Notes: generated from the letters alone by a model not told the origin. A stretch of DNA of 64,000 nucleotides from JAHBNG01 sp039028975 (GCA_039028975.1 JBCCHB010000033.1:52197-116196), one strand, 5' to 3'; positions 9,685 to 19,482 are shown, counted from the stretch's first letter. Numbers and translations are program-made.

Positions 9685-9837
9685 ATGATTTCTAAGAATA
9701 TTACAAAAATCGTAGTTGCTGTTGCTTTGACGTTAGCTGTTACGCTAGGTTCTGGAGTTGTGGCGGATGAGATTGGGTTTGAGATTACGCCAAGTGTATC
9801 TGCGTGTAGTGGTGGCACTACTGGTGGTGGGTGTTAG
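9685..9837 (+). CDS. 50-residue exported peptide with C-terminal Cys loop (cassette A)
   Basis: ATG has AAGGAG seven bases upstream. The peptide has a short Lys-bearing N-terminus, a hydrophobic stretch (residues 9-27) ending GSGVVA, an acidic segment DEIGFEITPSVSA, and a terminal CSGGTTGGGC (Cys41, Cys50). Signal peptidase could cut after VVA27 or after SVSA40. The last ten residues could close as a disulfide loop. The paralogue at 19619 is also exactly 50 residues with the same plan. Location between a SARP and a TPR protein suggests a secreted signal or a small bioactive product; this is inference. It is not a known family to me. Confidence 0.75.
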   Translation: MISKNITKIVVAVALTLAVTLGSGVVADEIGFEITPSVSACSGGTTGGGC

Positions 9838-9866
9838 CGATAATACATAATAGCTGTATCCCTCGA

Positions 9867-9910
9867 TACATCAAAACATATCTACTATTCAGCCAGTATG
9901 TTTTGATGTA
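9867..9910. terminator. 14-bp perfect inverted repeat between convergent genes
   Basis: TACATCAAAACATA at 9867-9880 is perfectly inverted at 9897-9910, with a 16-base loop. It follows the peptide gene and covers the last codons of the TPR gene, so it probably ends transcription from both sides or blocks exonucleases. There is no long T-run. Confidence 0.5.
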
Positions 9911-11093
9911 ATTCATTAAGGCTTTGCCGTAGAGAATGCAATTGATGACCAGTATAATGTTTCTCGACTAGTATTGACAGTTCATCAAGATAAATTCTAC
10001 ATTGAAAATAATTCTTCCTTTCAAGCTCACATTCAGTCATGCTCAGAAGTACCTTAATTATACCATCGTTATTATGTAAATTCTGATAAGCTTGGATAGA
10101 GCTTTTAAACAAAATCTTCGCATCATTCCACTGTTTCTCTTTCCATGCAATAATACCTAAATTGTGCCAGACCTGTGCTAGACCAAGCGAGTTTGAGAAT
10201 TTCTTGAAGATCTGCTCTGCGCGATTGATGTATGATTGAGCAAGTGTAAATTCGTCTCGCTGAACATAAGTGATTCCCACATTTAACCATAACGTGCCAA
10301 TATACGATTCTTCCCCGCTAAGTTCTGCTTGTGTAAGGGCTTTTCGTAGATATGCTAAAGCGTCCTCCGAACGGTTCATTTCATTATAAAGAAATCCCAA
10401 ATTACCGTATCCATGAATTAAACTATGTTCATCTTGCATGCTTTGCCAAAGATCACAGGCGCGCTGTAGATGATACTCTGCATTATTCCATAAATGTTGT
10501 CGAGCATACAATGCTCCTAAATGGTTATGTGTGTGTGCCTGACCATGGGCGCTATCCAAATCTTCGAAGATTACGAGCGCATGTTTACTGAGTATCTCTG
10601 ATCGCCACCATTGTCCATTGTCAACATAATAATACCCCAAATTTGAACAAGTTCGAGCCTCTTCAAACCGATTCCCTGTCTGTCGCGCCAACCGAATCAC
10701 CCGTCGATAGGAATGCACAACGTCTTCCGGCCTGCTCATCCGCTGGCTCAACCGCGCCAATAGCGCTGTCAGCGTCACCTCACCATTTGCATCGCCCACA
10801 CGCTGGGCCACTGCAATGGCCCGCTGCAAGAGCTGATGCCACGCTTCCCAATGGCCCCGCCGTTCCATGAAAGATGTTAGGGCAACGATCAGCGGGCGCA
10901 CAATGGGCCAAGCTGGCTCAAATTGCAGGCCCAGTGATATAACTTTCAGAATGGCTTCCTTCTCTTTGTCTAAATAAGCAATTTGGAGTTGCTTGACCGC
11001 ATCATGGTTGAGCCAATATTCGACGGCACGGACAATTCGCTGCTGGAAGAAGCTTAAGCAGTTTTGAGTAGTGGTAAGGGTTGCAACTGTCAT
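9885..11093 (-). CDS. TPR-repeat protein, candidate peptide sensor (cassette A)
   Basis: The 402-residue product has an N-terminal helical region (residues 1-90, no DNA-binding motif seen) followed by about seven tetratricopeptide repeats (for example NLGYYYVDNGQWWRSEILS, NHLGALYARQHLWNNAEYH). It is about half identical by eye to the 403-residue protein at 20216, with the first 110 residues nearly the same. It has no signal peptide. TPR proteins commonly bind peptides; next to an exported peptide gene and a SARP, a peptide-receptor role is a reasonable but unproven idea. Confidence 0.7.
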   Translation of the reverse strand: MTVATLTTTQNCLSFFQQRIVRAVEYWLNHDAVKQLQIAYLDKEKEAILKVISLGLQFEPAWPIVRPLIVALTSFMERRGHWEAWHQLLQRAIAVAQRVGDANGEVTLTALLARLSQRMSRPEDVVHSYRRVIRLARQTGNRFEEARTCSNLGYYYVDNGQWWRSEILSKHALVIFEDLDSAHGQAHTHNHLGALYARQHLWNNAEYHLQRACDLWQSMQDEHSLIHGYGNLGFLYNEMNRSEDALAYLRKALTQAELSGEESYIGTLWLNVGITYVQRDEFTLAQSYINRAEQIFKKFSNSLGLAQVWHNLGIIAWKEKQWNDAKILFKSSIQAYQNLHNNDGIIKVLLSMTECELERKNYFQCRIYLDELSILVEKHYTGHQLHSLRQSLNELHQNILAE

Positions 11094-11247
11094 TTTAATG
11101 CCTTTTTAATTGCAGACTGTATTCAGGAAGTGATCAGGTCATTCTATTGTATCCAAAGCCTACTTATTTGGCCTAATCGTTGAAAAGGTGCTTGTTGTCA
11201 GCTTGTTAGCATTTCAGCTTGTCAGCATCTCAGCAGGATTCGTTTGC

Positions 11248-11290
11248 GGACACTTTTGTGGACGTTTGGCGGACGTTTTGCCGATAAGCT
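11248..11290 (+). promoter_or_regulatory. SARP-type promoter P2 (GGACG direct repeats)
   Basis: GGACACT at 11248, GGACGTT at 11260 and GGACGTT at 11271 (spacing 12 and 11), then TAAGCT at 11285, 14 bp after the last repeat start. P3 has the same -10. It reads toward the gene at 11576 with a leader near 280 bases. A short open frame in that leader (ATG 11303, about 53 codons) has no RBS, and I do not call it a gene. Confidence 0.65.
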
Positions 11291-11575
11291 ATTTAATGGT
11301 TCAATGGCCAATTTGTATTCCGACTTCGCTGTTTCGGATGGTTTCACTCATTATCAGTGGATCGCAACTGATCAATGTGCAGGCCAACCTGTGACACTAG
11401 ACGTGACGAATCCACTGGTTTTTAAATTCATCACATTGAAGAGGTTCAAATTCTCGAAGTAGCCTAAACCGCATGAACTTTGTATACTGGACTACGCGAC
11501 CATACGACTACTGACCACACGACCATAATGACCACTGACCACACGACCCATACCCAATATAGTAAGGAGGAGACC

Positions 11576-14500
11576 ATGAGCATCGCAGCCATCAACTGGG
11601 GGAATGATAAAGCCTATTTCTTCAAAGGGAATCAATATATTCGGTACGACATTCCTACCGATCAGGTTGACCCTGGATATCCCAATACGATTACCAATTC
11701 TTCCTGGCCTGGGCTGGAGATTTGGAGTGAAGGGATCAATGCGTCCATCAACTGGGGAAACGGAAAAGCTTATTTTTTTAAAGGAAGTGAGTATGTCCGT
11801 TATGACATTGCCGCTGACCGAGTTGATCCTGGATACCCAAGGCCAATCGACCGCTCATCCTGGTCTGGGCTTGAGATTTGGAGCAATGGGATTGATGCGG
11901 CCATCAACTGGGGGAATGGAAAAGCTTATTTCTTCAAAGGGAATCAATATATCGAGTATGACATTGCCACTGAGACTGTTGACCATGAGTATCCAAAAAT
12001 GATCGACAGTTTGATAGAGCCGGAGATCTGGAATAACGGGATTGATGCGGCCATCAACTGGGGAAATGGCAAAGTCTATTTCTTAAAAAGAAATCAGTAT
12101 CTTGTTGGTTTCACTAGTTATTTGGGCATGGTTCCGCAAGGCAAGCTGCACGAGTTTTCCGGTCGTTCTAGCGGGATTGGTCAGAGAGAGTTGTCTCATT
12201 TCTTTGGTGAGGAGATACTTGGATTCCCTGGCGCTGTACGGCCTAAATGGAATGAATTTTCAGCTTTCTACCTCATTTCTGATTCCAATAACCCGCCAGA
12301 GTTTGGTAGCAGCGATTGGTATGCGACCCGTTGGAAAAGCCACTGGAACGCACTAAACGAAGAAATGGAAGACCTGGAAGCAAACATTTTAGAAAACCAG
12401 GGCAACGTATGCACCAGTTTGAGGCTAGATGGCAAGAGTCATTACGTTGAACTGACCCAACCGCTGGCTTCAGATTTTTCCCAGGGTTTTACGGTTGCAG
12501 TTTGGGTACGTTGTCGGAGTCTAAAACATTCATCAAGCATCATCAACTTGAGCAACGGACGGGATGCAGACAACATTGTATTGGCCACTGAGCTAAATTC
12601 CAGTGATTTATACTTTAGGGTCTATGATGGAAAGCAACAAACGAGAATTGCGGCATATGATGTTCTGGAAGTTGATAATTGGCTCCATTTGGCCGCAACC
12701 GTGGACAAGCATGGAAACGCGATGCTCTACTGTGATGGAAACAACGTTGCAGAGGGAAAAGTGTCCCCTCCTAACAATATTGAACGTAAGGTGAACTACA
12801 TTGGACACAGTCCCTTGAACTTTGATGTCCCCTTTCATGGGGATGTACGAGAGCTCCGTATCTGGAACAGCGCCCTCACGCCAGATCAAATTCGGTTGGC
12901 CGTAAGCAAGGCGATCCCAGAGAATGAGTTTAACCTCATCGGGTATTGGCCCTTCGATGAAGGGAAGGGTATAGAGTTATTTGATCACTCACCCTCTAGA
13001 AATCACGGTCGGTTGAAGTCCACTCAAATGAATCCCATTTGGAATCTACCTAGTGCCAAAATAACCAGTTTGGCCTTTAACGGGAAAGATGAGTACATTG
13101 AGCTATCAAATCCAATCGATGTAGATTTCTCTAATGGAATCACTGTGGCGGTTTGGGTTCGTTATAAGAGTCTACAAAAATGGTCACGCATCATTGACTT
13201 TGGCAACGGGAAAAACAGTGTCAATATTGTTCTGGCCAATAAGAGCGAGTCTAGCACGTTGGGTTTCTATATCTATGACAAAAGAAATAGATTCTATAAA
13301 ATTGAGGCATCGGATGTGCTGACGGTCGGCGAGTGGCTCCATGTAGCAGCAACGCTCAACCAAGATGGTGCTGCCAAGCTCTATCGTAATGGGAAAGAAG
13401 TCCAGTCTGGGCGTATGCCACTCCCTGATACCGTACAGCGTGAGAGCAATCTTATTGGGCGGAGTCATTGGTCACAGGACGAATATTTTCACGGGGACAT
13501 GCGTTCATTATGCATTTGGAATTCGGCGCGTACGCCGGAGCAAATTCGGTTGGACATCAACAACGCGACCCCAAAGAATGAGTCTAGCCTCATAGGGTAT
13601 TGGCCATTCAATGAAGGGCAAGGTCTGATAATTCACGATCAATCAGCCTCTAAAAATCACGGTCAGATGAAATCCAATCAAATGAATCCGATTTGGAATG
13701 CACCTATAGAAGACCAAAAGGAGGCGGAAAACGAGAAGCAACTATCCAAGAATGGGCCTTCCGAAATAGAAAAATCGACACCTGTCACTAGTTTAGCCTT
13801 TAGTGGGGAAAATGATTACATTGAGCTAGTCAATCCAGTAGATGCAGATTTCTCTAAAGGATTCACGGTGGCGGTTTGGGTTCGTTATAAGAGTCTACGA
13901 CATTGGTCGCGCGTGATTGATTTTGGCAATGGAAGAGACAGCCTCAACTTCTTACTAGCCAACAGAGAGAAGTCCAGCACGTTTGGTTTCTATATCTATG
14001 ACAAAAGAAATAGATTCCATAAACTTGAGGCATCGGATGTGCTGACGGTCGGCGAGTGGATCCATGTTGCGGCCACGATCAACCCAGATGGCCATGCCAA
14101 GCTCTATTGTAATGGGAAAGAAGTCCAGTCCGGACGTATGCCACTCCCTGATACCGTACTGCGTGAGCGCAATTTTATTGGGCGGAGCCATTGGCCACAG
14201 GACGAATATTTCCATGGGGACATGCATTCGCTGTTCATTTGGCATACGGCCCGTACGCCAGAGCAAATTTTGCACGATATGACGAATCCTCCTAACAGCG
14301 ACGATCCTGCTCTGGTTGGGTACTGGCCACTCAATGAAGGGCAGGGTCTGACTGTTTATGATCATTCAAAGAACAAAAATCACGGTCAGCTTGGTGGAGT
14401 CGACTTCGGACAATGGAATACAATCACTCGCTTTGGACTTGACTATATCCGCAGCAAGCTTACGGAGTTGTCTGACATTGCCCGACGTCTGCGCGATTTT

Positions 14501-15904
14501 TCTACGGCATCGTTTCAATTTTTCCACCAAGGATTTTATCAGGTCCACAAGGAAGGATTAGAGGGAAATCAGGAATCGCTCTCATCAGATCCAGGGGGCT
14601 TGAAGACGATGCTCGAATCGTTAGCCAGACCGCTCTTCTATACCTCTGAGAAATATTCGACCAATTTCGTGCTGGGTTCACTGGTGGAACAATCTTCCCA
14701 TGACTTGAATCTACTTCAGCAGATTGCCTATCAACGTTCCACCGGCGGTGAGCAAACGGTTGTGACCTTCTTAATCGCCGAAGAGCTGGGACGTAGAGCA
14801 CTTGAACAAGTAACCGGAACCCTCCTCGATAAGCGCTATAATTCTGTTCTCTGCTACCTGGGGAACCGTATGGAAGTACGCCTGTTACCCTACCACGATT
14901 CGGTAATCATGGGGATCCCACATATCTCCCATTCAGCCTATCGGTCAAAATCCAAGCTCACCAGAAGCAAGAGTGCCCCTTCAGAAGAGATGGACATATT
15001 ATATCCCATGACCTTTACAGCCATTCCCCATGAGATTGGTCATGTACTCTATCGCTTCGGTCAGTTCCCAGTGACCAAAGGCAATTTGCACGTCTATCGG
15101 CTTTTGAAAAATCGGCTGCTCGCTAAGCCCCACAATTTTGCACCAGATGATTGGCGTTTTCAGTGGCTGGAAGAGATCTTTGCTGACGCCTATGGTTGCT
15201 TGATTGCCGGTCCGATTAGCGCGTTGGGTTTCCAGCTTATGTTGTCCGATGGACCGCCCCAACATCTGCGTAACCACCTGGGCGACCATCCTACGCCTGT
15301 CTTGCGGCCATTGATGCAGAGCCAGATCTTACGCAAAATCCGCACCCAGTATGGGAATCCTCTCTTTCAACAAGCCCCTGCCCTATTAGACGCCCGCTGG
15401 CAGAATTGGGTAGCCGAACATTGGCCTCAATGGATAGCTGAAAAGTGGTTGGGTGATACAGAGCAGACGGACATTATTCGAGCTGCCCTCTTTGAGGTTT
15501 CTGGTCAAACGATGACTGGGCAAGAGATTCTGGATGCGTTGGAGCCAGTGGTTGATGTTGTTCTGGACGTTCTAAAAAGAGTGCGCCCAGAGACAAAGGA
15601 GTCAACCTGGACGCCCAATTGGAATCCAACCGAAGATACAGAAAAACTGGCGGGCTTATATAAAGAATTTGGTCAATATGCTTCTCATGCAGCCAAAGAT
15701 GCGCTGGATGTCGTTCAAACATCTATCCAACAGGTAGAAGATACCTCCCAACGTAATCAGGCTTTATTTGACCTATTAGACCAATTCCAGGGCCAAGGAA
15801 CCGACGGCTGGCGGGCCAGAAGTGGCGGCATTGATGGGTTGATTGAGTTGATTCTGTTTGAGAGCTGGTCGGATGAGGGGGGAGATGCCGCAATGGGTAG
15901 CTGA
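11576..15904 (+). CDS. Hemopexin-like/LamG/HEXXH metallopeptidase-like fusion (cassette B)
   Basis: ATG 11576 follows AAGGAGGAG closely and is preferred over an upstream start at 11480; it gives 1442 residues. Residues 1-175 are four hemopexin-type blades, each with AAINWGNGKAYFFKGNQY-like words. About 280-480, 490-690 and 730-930 are three LamG/concanavalin-like domains with GYWPFDEG-type ends. The C-terminal 480 residues match the protein at 4194 and include H1152-E-I-G-H1156 in IPHEIGHVLYRFG and EEIFADAYGCLIAGP (E1199/E1200). No signal peptide is seen. The LamG and hemopexin parts suggest binding to glycans or extracellular matrix-like targets. The leader between 11490 and 11560 is a run of GACCAC-like short repeats. 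Confidence 0.75.
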   Translation: MSIAAINWGNDKAYFFKGNQYIRYDIPTDQVDPGYPNTITNSSWPGLEIWSEGINASINWGNGKAYFFKGSEYVRYDIAADRVDPGYPRPIDRSSWSGLEIWSNGIDAAINWGNGKAYFFKGNQYIEYDIATETVDHEYPKMIDSLIEPEIWNNGIDAAINWGNGKVYFLKRNQYLVGFTSYLGMVPQGKLHEFSGRSSGIGQRELSHFFGEEILGFPGAVRPKWNEFSAFYLISDSNNPPEFGSSDWYATRWKSHWNALNEEMEDLEANILENQGNVCTSLRLDGKSHYVELTQPLASDFSQGFTVAVWVRCRSLKHSSSIINLSNGRDADNIVLATELNSSDLYFRVYDGKQQTRIAAYDVLEVDNWLHLAATVDKHGNAMLYCDGNNVAEGKVSPPNNIERKVNYIGHSPLNFDVPFHGDVRELRIWNSALTPDQIRLAVSKAIPENEFNLIGYWPFDEGKGIELFDHSPSRNHGRLKSTQMNPIWNLPSAKITSLAFNGKDEYIELSNPIDVDFSNGITVAVWVRYKSLQKWSRIIDFGNGKNSVNIVLANKSESSTLGFYIYDKRNRFYKIEASDVLTVGEWLHVAATLNQDGAAKLYRNGKEVQSGRMPLPDTVQRESNLIGRSHWSQDEYFHGDMRSLCIWNSARTPEQIRLDINNATPKNESSLIGYWPFNEGQGLIIHDQSASKNHGQMKSNQMNPIWNAPIEDQKEAENEKQLSKNGPSEIEKSTPVTSLAFSGENDYIELVNPVDADFSKGFTVAVWVRYKSLRHWSRVIDFGNGRDSLNFLLANREKSSTFGFYIYDKRNRFHKLEASDVLTVGEWIHVAATINPDGHAKLYCNGKEVQSGRMPLPDTVLRERNFIGRSHWPQDEYFHGDMHSLFIWHTARTPEQILHDMTNPPNSDDPALVGYWPLNEGQGLTVYDHSKNKNHGQLGGVDFGQWNTITRFGLDYIRSKLTELSDIARRLRDFSTASFQFFHQGFYQVHKEGLEGNQESLSSDPGGLKTMLESLARPLFYTSEKYSTNFVLGSLVEQSSHDLNLLQQIAYQRSTGGEQTVVTFLIAEELGRRALEQVTGTLLDKRYNSVLCYLGNRMEVRLLPYHDSVIMGIPHISHSAYRSKSKLTRSKSAPSEEMDILYPMTFTAIPHEIGHVLYRFGQFPVTKGNLHVYRLLKNRLLAKPHNFAPDDWRFQWLEEIFADAYGCLIAGPISALGFQLMLSDGPPQHLRNHLGDHPTPVLRPLMQSQILRKIRTQYGNPLFQQAPALLDARWQNWVAEHWPQWIAEKWLGDTEQTDIIRAALFEVSGQTMTGQEILDALEPVVDVVLDVLKRVRPETKESTWTPNWNPTEDTEKLAGLYKEFGQYASHAAKDALDVVQTSIQQVEDTSQRNQALFDLLDQFQGQGTDGWRARSGGIDGLIELILFESWSDEGGDAAMGS

Positions 15905-15924
15905 AGAATGAGAAGCCGTTTTTT

Positions 15925-15970
15925 CCCCACTGTTGTACAATGGGGATATCTGCTACGCGTTGTCGCGTAG
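15925..15970. terminator. Hairpins between convergent genes
   Basis: CCCCA...TGGGG (15925-15945) and CTACGCG-TTGT-CGCGTAG (15953-15970) lie between the stop at 15904 and the convergent SARP end at 16001. There is no strong T-run, so this is a weak terminator call. Confidence 0.4.
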
Positions 15971-16000
15971 AGCTATATTTATCTCAAAATCCATAGTTCC

Positions 16001-19000
16001 TTAGTTTGTGCCGAGAAGTGTTTCTAGCGATTCGGCTAAGATCTGATGATTGATTTGGTGCGCAAATTCCTTGGCTTCCATCCACGCTTGTTGGGCTTTC
16101 TCTGGTTGGCACTGTTTTGCATACATCTCACCAAGATGACGCAAGACATAACAACATCCAAGATGAAAGTTCAGCCGACGGAAAATCCGCAGACTTTGGT
16201 GGGCAACTGCTTCTGCGCTCGCCGGGTCGTTCATTTCTCTGTGCATTTGACTCATCTGGTAAAGGAGCATCGCCTCTAAGCGTTGGTCGCCATGACGTTG
16301 AAATGTCTGAAGTGCCTGTTCTGCCAACGCTTGTCCTTCGGGCAGGCGATTCAGGCTTCGGTATACCTGAACAAGAATGTATTGGGCTGAACCGAGCTCT
16401 ATGGGATAGCCTCCTTCTTGGCTAAGTTGAACGGCGCGTTCGCCATAGGCAAGTGCTTCCTGATACTCCTGCCTTTCACGCTTAATTTGGGCAATATGAC
16501 GAATCGTCTGTATCAAAGCGATTGAATTGTTGTGGGCCTCTTGAATTTGTAGTGCCTGATTGGCCCATCGTTCAGCTACTTCATAATCTGGTCCGTAATC
16601 ATAGTAGAGCCTAGATCTTCGATAGGCAGTTAGAGCAAGTCCCTCTTCATCATTTAAGTCCTGATAGATCGTTTCACATTCAGCAAGAGCCTGTTCTGCT
16701 TCATCATATTTTCCATGTTCAATGGCAATGCGGGCCAATAAATAACGCCCCCAGGCAATTTCGGTACCAGACTCTATCCCATAACTGAGAGCCAGCCCTT
16801 GCGTCAAAATCGACTCCGCTTCACTATAATCACCTTGCTCAGTACAAACTTCTCCCCAGCGTAATAGATTCGTGGCTTGCATCGTTGGATCTGTCATTTC
16901 AACCGCTGCATCCTGCGCCAGTTTGTACGCCTGCCGCGCATCACTATACCGAGCGCGTGTCAACCAGGTCTCTGCCAACGTATCCGTAAATTCGATCACC
17001 TCATTCCACTTTTCATACCCGTGAGCAACCCGGATCACTGCCCCAATGTTCCCCCACTCCGGCTCTAACTGATCATAGTTCTGCTGATTCTCTGTAGCAA
17101 AGGCCAGATAATATTCCACTAACCTTCCATAGGCCGTTGCGGGATCAAGCAGCTTCTCTTCAGCCAGATCGGCTAGAGTCTCATGCTGACGGTACGGCGG
17201 CGCAGACAACTTCTCTTTGGCAAAATCAGCCAACAGCGGGTGCTGTCGATAGTACGCCTCGTCATCCTCCTTAACCAGAGAGAGCGCGCTCAGTCCAAAG
17301 AGGGCGTCCTCCACATCAAATTGATCCAGATCAGCAACATACGCCAGGGCTTCTGGCTTAAAGGGTCTGCCTTCAAAGACGGCCAAGAGCGGGAAGACCG
17401 CCTGCAATTCCTCGTCTAGTGTCTCCCAGCTTACTTCAAAGGAGGTTCGCACGGCCCGATCACTAATCTCTAGCCCCAACCGCTGCTGCTCGTTTGACAG
17501 CCTAGCCACCATCTGGGCCAACTTCATGCGCGCCCGTGATTTGAGACGTTGGGCCGCAATCTCCACAGCCAGAGGTAGAAAGTGAAGTTGCTGACAGATC
17601 TCATGAGCAGCCTCTTCTTCACCGGTAACTCGCTCTTCGCCGAGAATATTGGCCAGCAGCTCCCGCCCGCTTTGCATCGAAAGTTCACCTAGCTGAACCA
17701 CCTGGGCGTTTAGCGCGTGGGCCACATCGAGATCCCGGGTCGTCAGGAGGACCCGACTACCATCCCCGCTGGCAATCAGGGATTCAACTTCTCCCGTTTG
17801 GGTCACGTTGTCCAGTATCAGCAGGGTTGATTTCTCTGCCAGGACGCCTCGTACAGCAGCGCTGCGACTCTCTACATCCGCCAGCCCGCTAAAATCATAG
17901 CCGAAGGCCCGGCCCCAATTATCCAAAATGTCCATTAAGCTGCTAATGGCCGGATTGGCCCAAAGCACGCCATCGGCGAAATCACTCCGAACCAGATGGG
18001 CAACCTGAACAGCCAACGTTGTTTTACCCAGCCCACCCATGCCGACCAACGCCACCACCGTTACCCCTGGCTCAACGAGCAATCGCCGTGTCTCCGTAAT
18101 CTCATCCTGACGGCCCACGAAATGAGGTAGACATGCTGTTACCTGAAATGGAATTGATGCGGAAATAGGATGAGGGAGTGAGGAGGTGAGAGGGTGAGGG
18201 GGTAAGGGGGTGACGTCTTGCTCCCCAGCAACGTTTGTCACACCCGAATGTAAATGTCGGGAGTTGCCACTCTGCCGCGTCCGAATCGCCTCGTAAAGTT
18301 CAGTCGTCCCGGCTTCGGGTGGAACACCCAACTCCTCTTCCAAGATGCTGACCAATGTATGGTACTGCCGGACAGCGGTCGACTGCTGGCCAGCCTGGGC
18401 ATAGAGCATCATCAATTGGCGGTGAGCGGGCTCGTCGAGCAAGTCAAGATCCACATAGCGACGGGCATAGAGGATGGCCTGCTCGAAATCGTCTTGGGCA
18501 CTCAACCCCTGGATCAGCTGCTGCAAGAGGTCAGCCAATGACTGACACAGCTCTTCACGCTGGAAAAACTGCCAATCATCAAATCCGGTTGCGTCGGGCA
18601 GGGTAAAACCAGCTAGAAAATCCTCACCGCAAGCGTCAACAGCCGTAGTCAGATGAGGTAAGCAAGTGGAACAGATCTCAGTAGGTGGGTGACTACACTG
18701 ATGGGCCTGGCTAACTTGTTGCTGAAAATCAGCTACATCGCACCAGTAATCGTGGTCGGGATTGAGTCCAATGGTCTCGCGATCGGCTAGAAACGCGTCT
18801 TTACCCAGCAGATCGCGTAGACGGGCTAGATTCTGCCGAAGGTAGGTGCGAGCAGCTTTCTGCTCAAACTCTGGCCAGAGCAACTTAGCGAGTCTATCAC
18901 GGCTCTGCCTGCCCTCTGTCATGGCAAGGTAGATCAATAGGGCTAGCGCCTTGCGATGCGTGAGCGATAGCGTCTTCCCATTCTGTTCCAAGCGGGGAGA

Positions 19001-19027
19001 TCCCAAAAGATAGAGTTTGGTGTTCAT
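16001..19027 (-). CDS. SARP/AfsR-like regulator: BTAD, NB-ARC, TPR (cassette B)
   Basis: The start at 19027 (MNTKLYLLGSPRLEQNG) matches its paralogue at 9469; the product is 1008 residues. Domains in order: winged-helix DNA-binding (1-95), BTAD (95-240), variable linker, NB-ARC with GMGGLGKTT near residue 329 and LLILDN, winged helix, TPRs to the end. It is closely similar to the cassette A regulator through residue 720 and diverges in the TPR part, as expected if the TPRs read different inputs. It is divergent from the peptide gene at 19619 with CTACG promoter Q2 between them. Confidence 0.9.
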   Translation of the reverse strand: MNTKLYLLGSPRLEQNGKTLSLTHRKALALLIYLAMTEGRQSRDRLAKLLWPEFEQKAARTYLRQNLARLRDLLGKDAFLADRETIGLNPDHDYWCDVADFQQQVSQAHQCSHPPTEICSTCLPHLTTAVDACGEDFLAGFTLPDATGFDDWQFFQREELCQSLADLLQQLIQGLSAQDDFEQAILYARRYVDLDLLDEPAHRQLMMLYAQAGQQSTAVRQYHTLVSILEEELGVPPEAGTTELYEAIRTRQSGNSRHLHSGVTNVAGEQDVTPLPPHPLTSSLPHPISASIPFQVTACLPHFVGRQDEITETRRLLVEPGVTVVALVGMGGLGKTTLAVQVAHLVRSDFADGVLWANPAISSLMDILDNWGRAFGYDFSGLADVESRSAAVRGVLAEKSTLLILDNVTQTGEVESLIASGDGSRVLLTTRDLDVAHALNAQVVQLGELSMQSGRELLANILGEERVTGEEEAAHEICQQLHFLPLAVEIAAQRLKSRARMKLAQMVARLSNEQQRLGLEISDRAVRTSFEVSWETLDEELQAVFPLLAVFEGRPFKPEALAYVADLDQFDVEDALFGLSALSLVKEDDEAYYRQHPLLADFAKEKLSAPPYRQHETLADLAEEKLLDPATAYGRLVEYYLAFATENQQNYDQLEPEWGNIGAVIRVAHGYEKWNEVIEFTDTLAETWLTRARYSDARQAYKLAQDAAVEMTDPTMQATNLLRWGEVCTEQGDYSEAESILTQGLALSYGIESGTEIAWGRYLLARIAIEHGKYDEAEQALAECETIYQDLNDEEGLALTAYRRSRLYYDYGPDYEVAERWANQALQIQEAHNNSIALIQTIRHIAQIKRERQEYQEALAYGERAVQLSQEGGYPIELGSAQYILVQVYRSLNRLPEGQALAEQALQTFQRHGDQRLEAMLLYQMSQMHREMNDPASAEAVAHQSLRIFRRLNFHLGCCYVLRHLGEMYAKQCQPEKAQQAWMEAKEFAHQINHQILAESLETLLGTN

Positions 19028-19139
19028 GGTTGTCGTTGGGGGTATTGGGATTGAGAGCTGGGGGCTTGACCTCCTAATACCCAATCTCCAAGATGCTAGA
19101 CAGCGTGACGTAAGTCCTTATACAGATAGCACGTTTACC

Positions 19140-19206
19140 GTAGCTCGTCCTTGCAGGGCGGGGTGCTTGGGCTACCCATCTAACCCGCCCTGCAAGGACG
19201 GGCTAC
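19140..19206. repeat. GC-rich palindrome
   Basis: CGTCCTTGCAGGGCGGG (19147-19163) is perfectly inverted at 19184-19200 and extended by GTAGC/GGCTAC ends. A decayed relative with GCGTCCTTGCAAGG and CCCGCCC-AAAAT-GGGCGGG occurs at about 19938-20035. It looks like a mobile or REP-like palindrome. Confidence 0.6.
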
Positions 19207-19282
19207 ATGCTACTCTCGGTGTTGGGCGATCTGCTCCTTAATTCCCTATCCCCAAGACGCGTAGTTTCCTCTATTTTCAAAA

Positions 19283-19348
19283 CTACGGTCATGCCATGCC
19301 TAAACTACGCTTTACCCTACGCCAAACCTACGCTCACCCCCGTATACT
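19283..19348 (+). promoter_or_regulatory. SARP-type promoter Q2 (CTACG direct repeats)
   Basis: CTACG at 19283, 19305, 19317 and 19328, with a degenerate unit at 19294, gives spacing 11, 11, 12, 11, as in Q1. TATACT is at 19343-19348, one base further from the last repeat than in Q1. It reads toward the exported peptide gene at 19619. Confidence 0.7.
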
Positions 19349-19482
19349 AAAGCACAGAACGGCAGTACAGAAGCGAATGAGAGAGGAAACAATAGAGAAA
19401 GTAGAAACGAAATTCTCTACTCAATCGCACAAACAATCTGGGTCAAACAGATGATTTGCAAAGCAGCGAACCTCACCCCTAG

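Noticed and set aside
9685..9837. Lipoprotein, from the VSAC word in the exported peptide
   Set aside because: The Cys is about 14 residues beyond the hydrophobic stretch, with charged residues between, so it is not a usable lipobox.
11188..11462. Two overlapping open frames of about 70 codons before the fusion protein gene
   Set aside because: They cross promoter P2 or lie in its leader, have no ribosome site, and show no recognised sequence.
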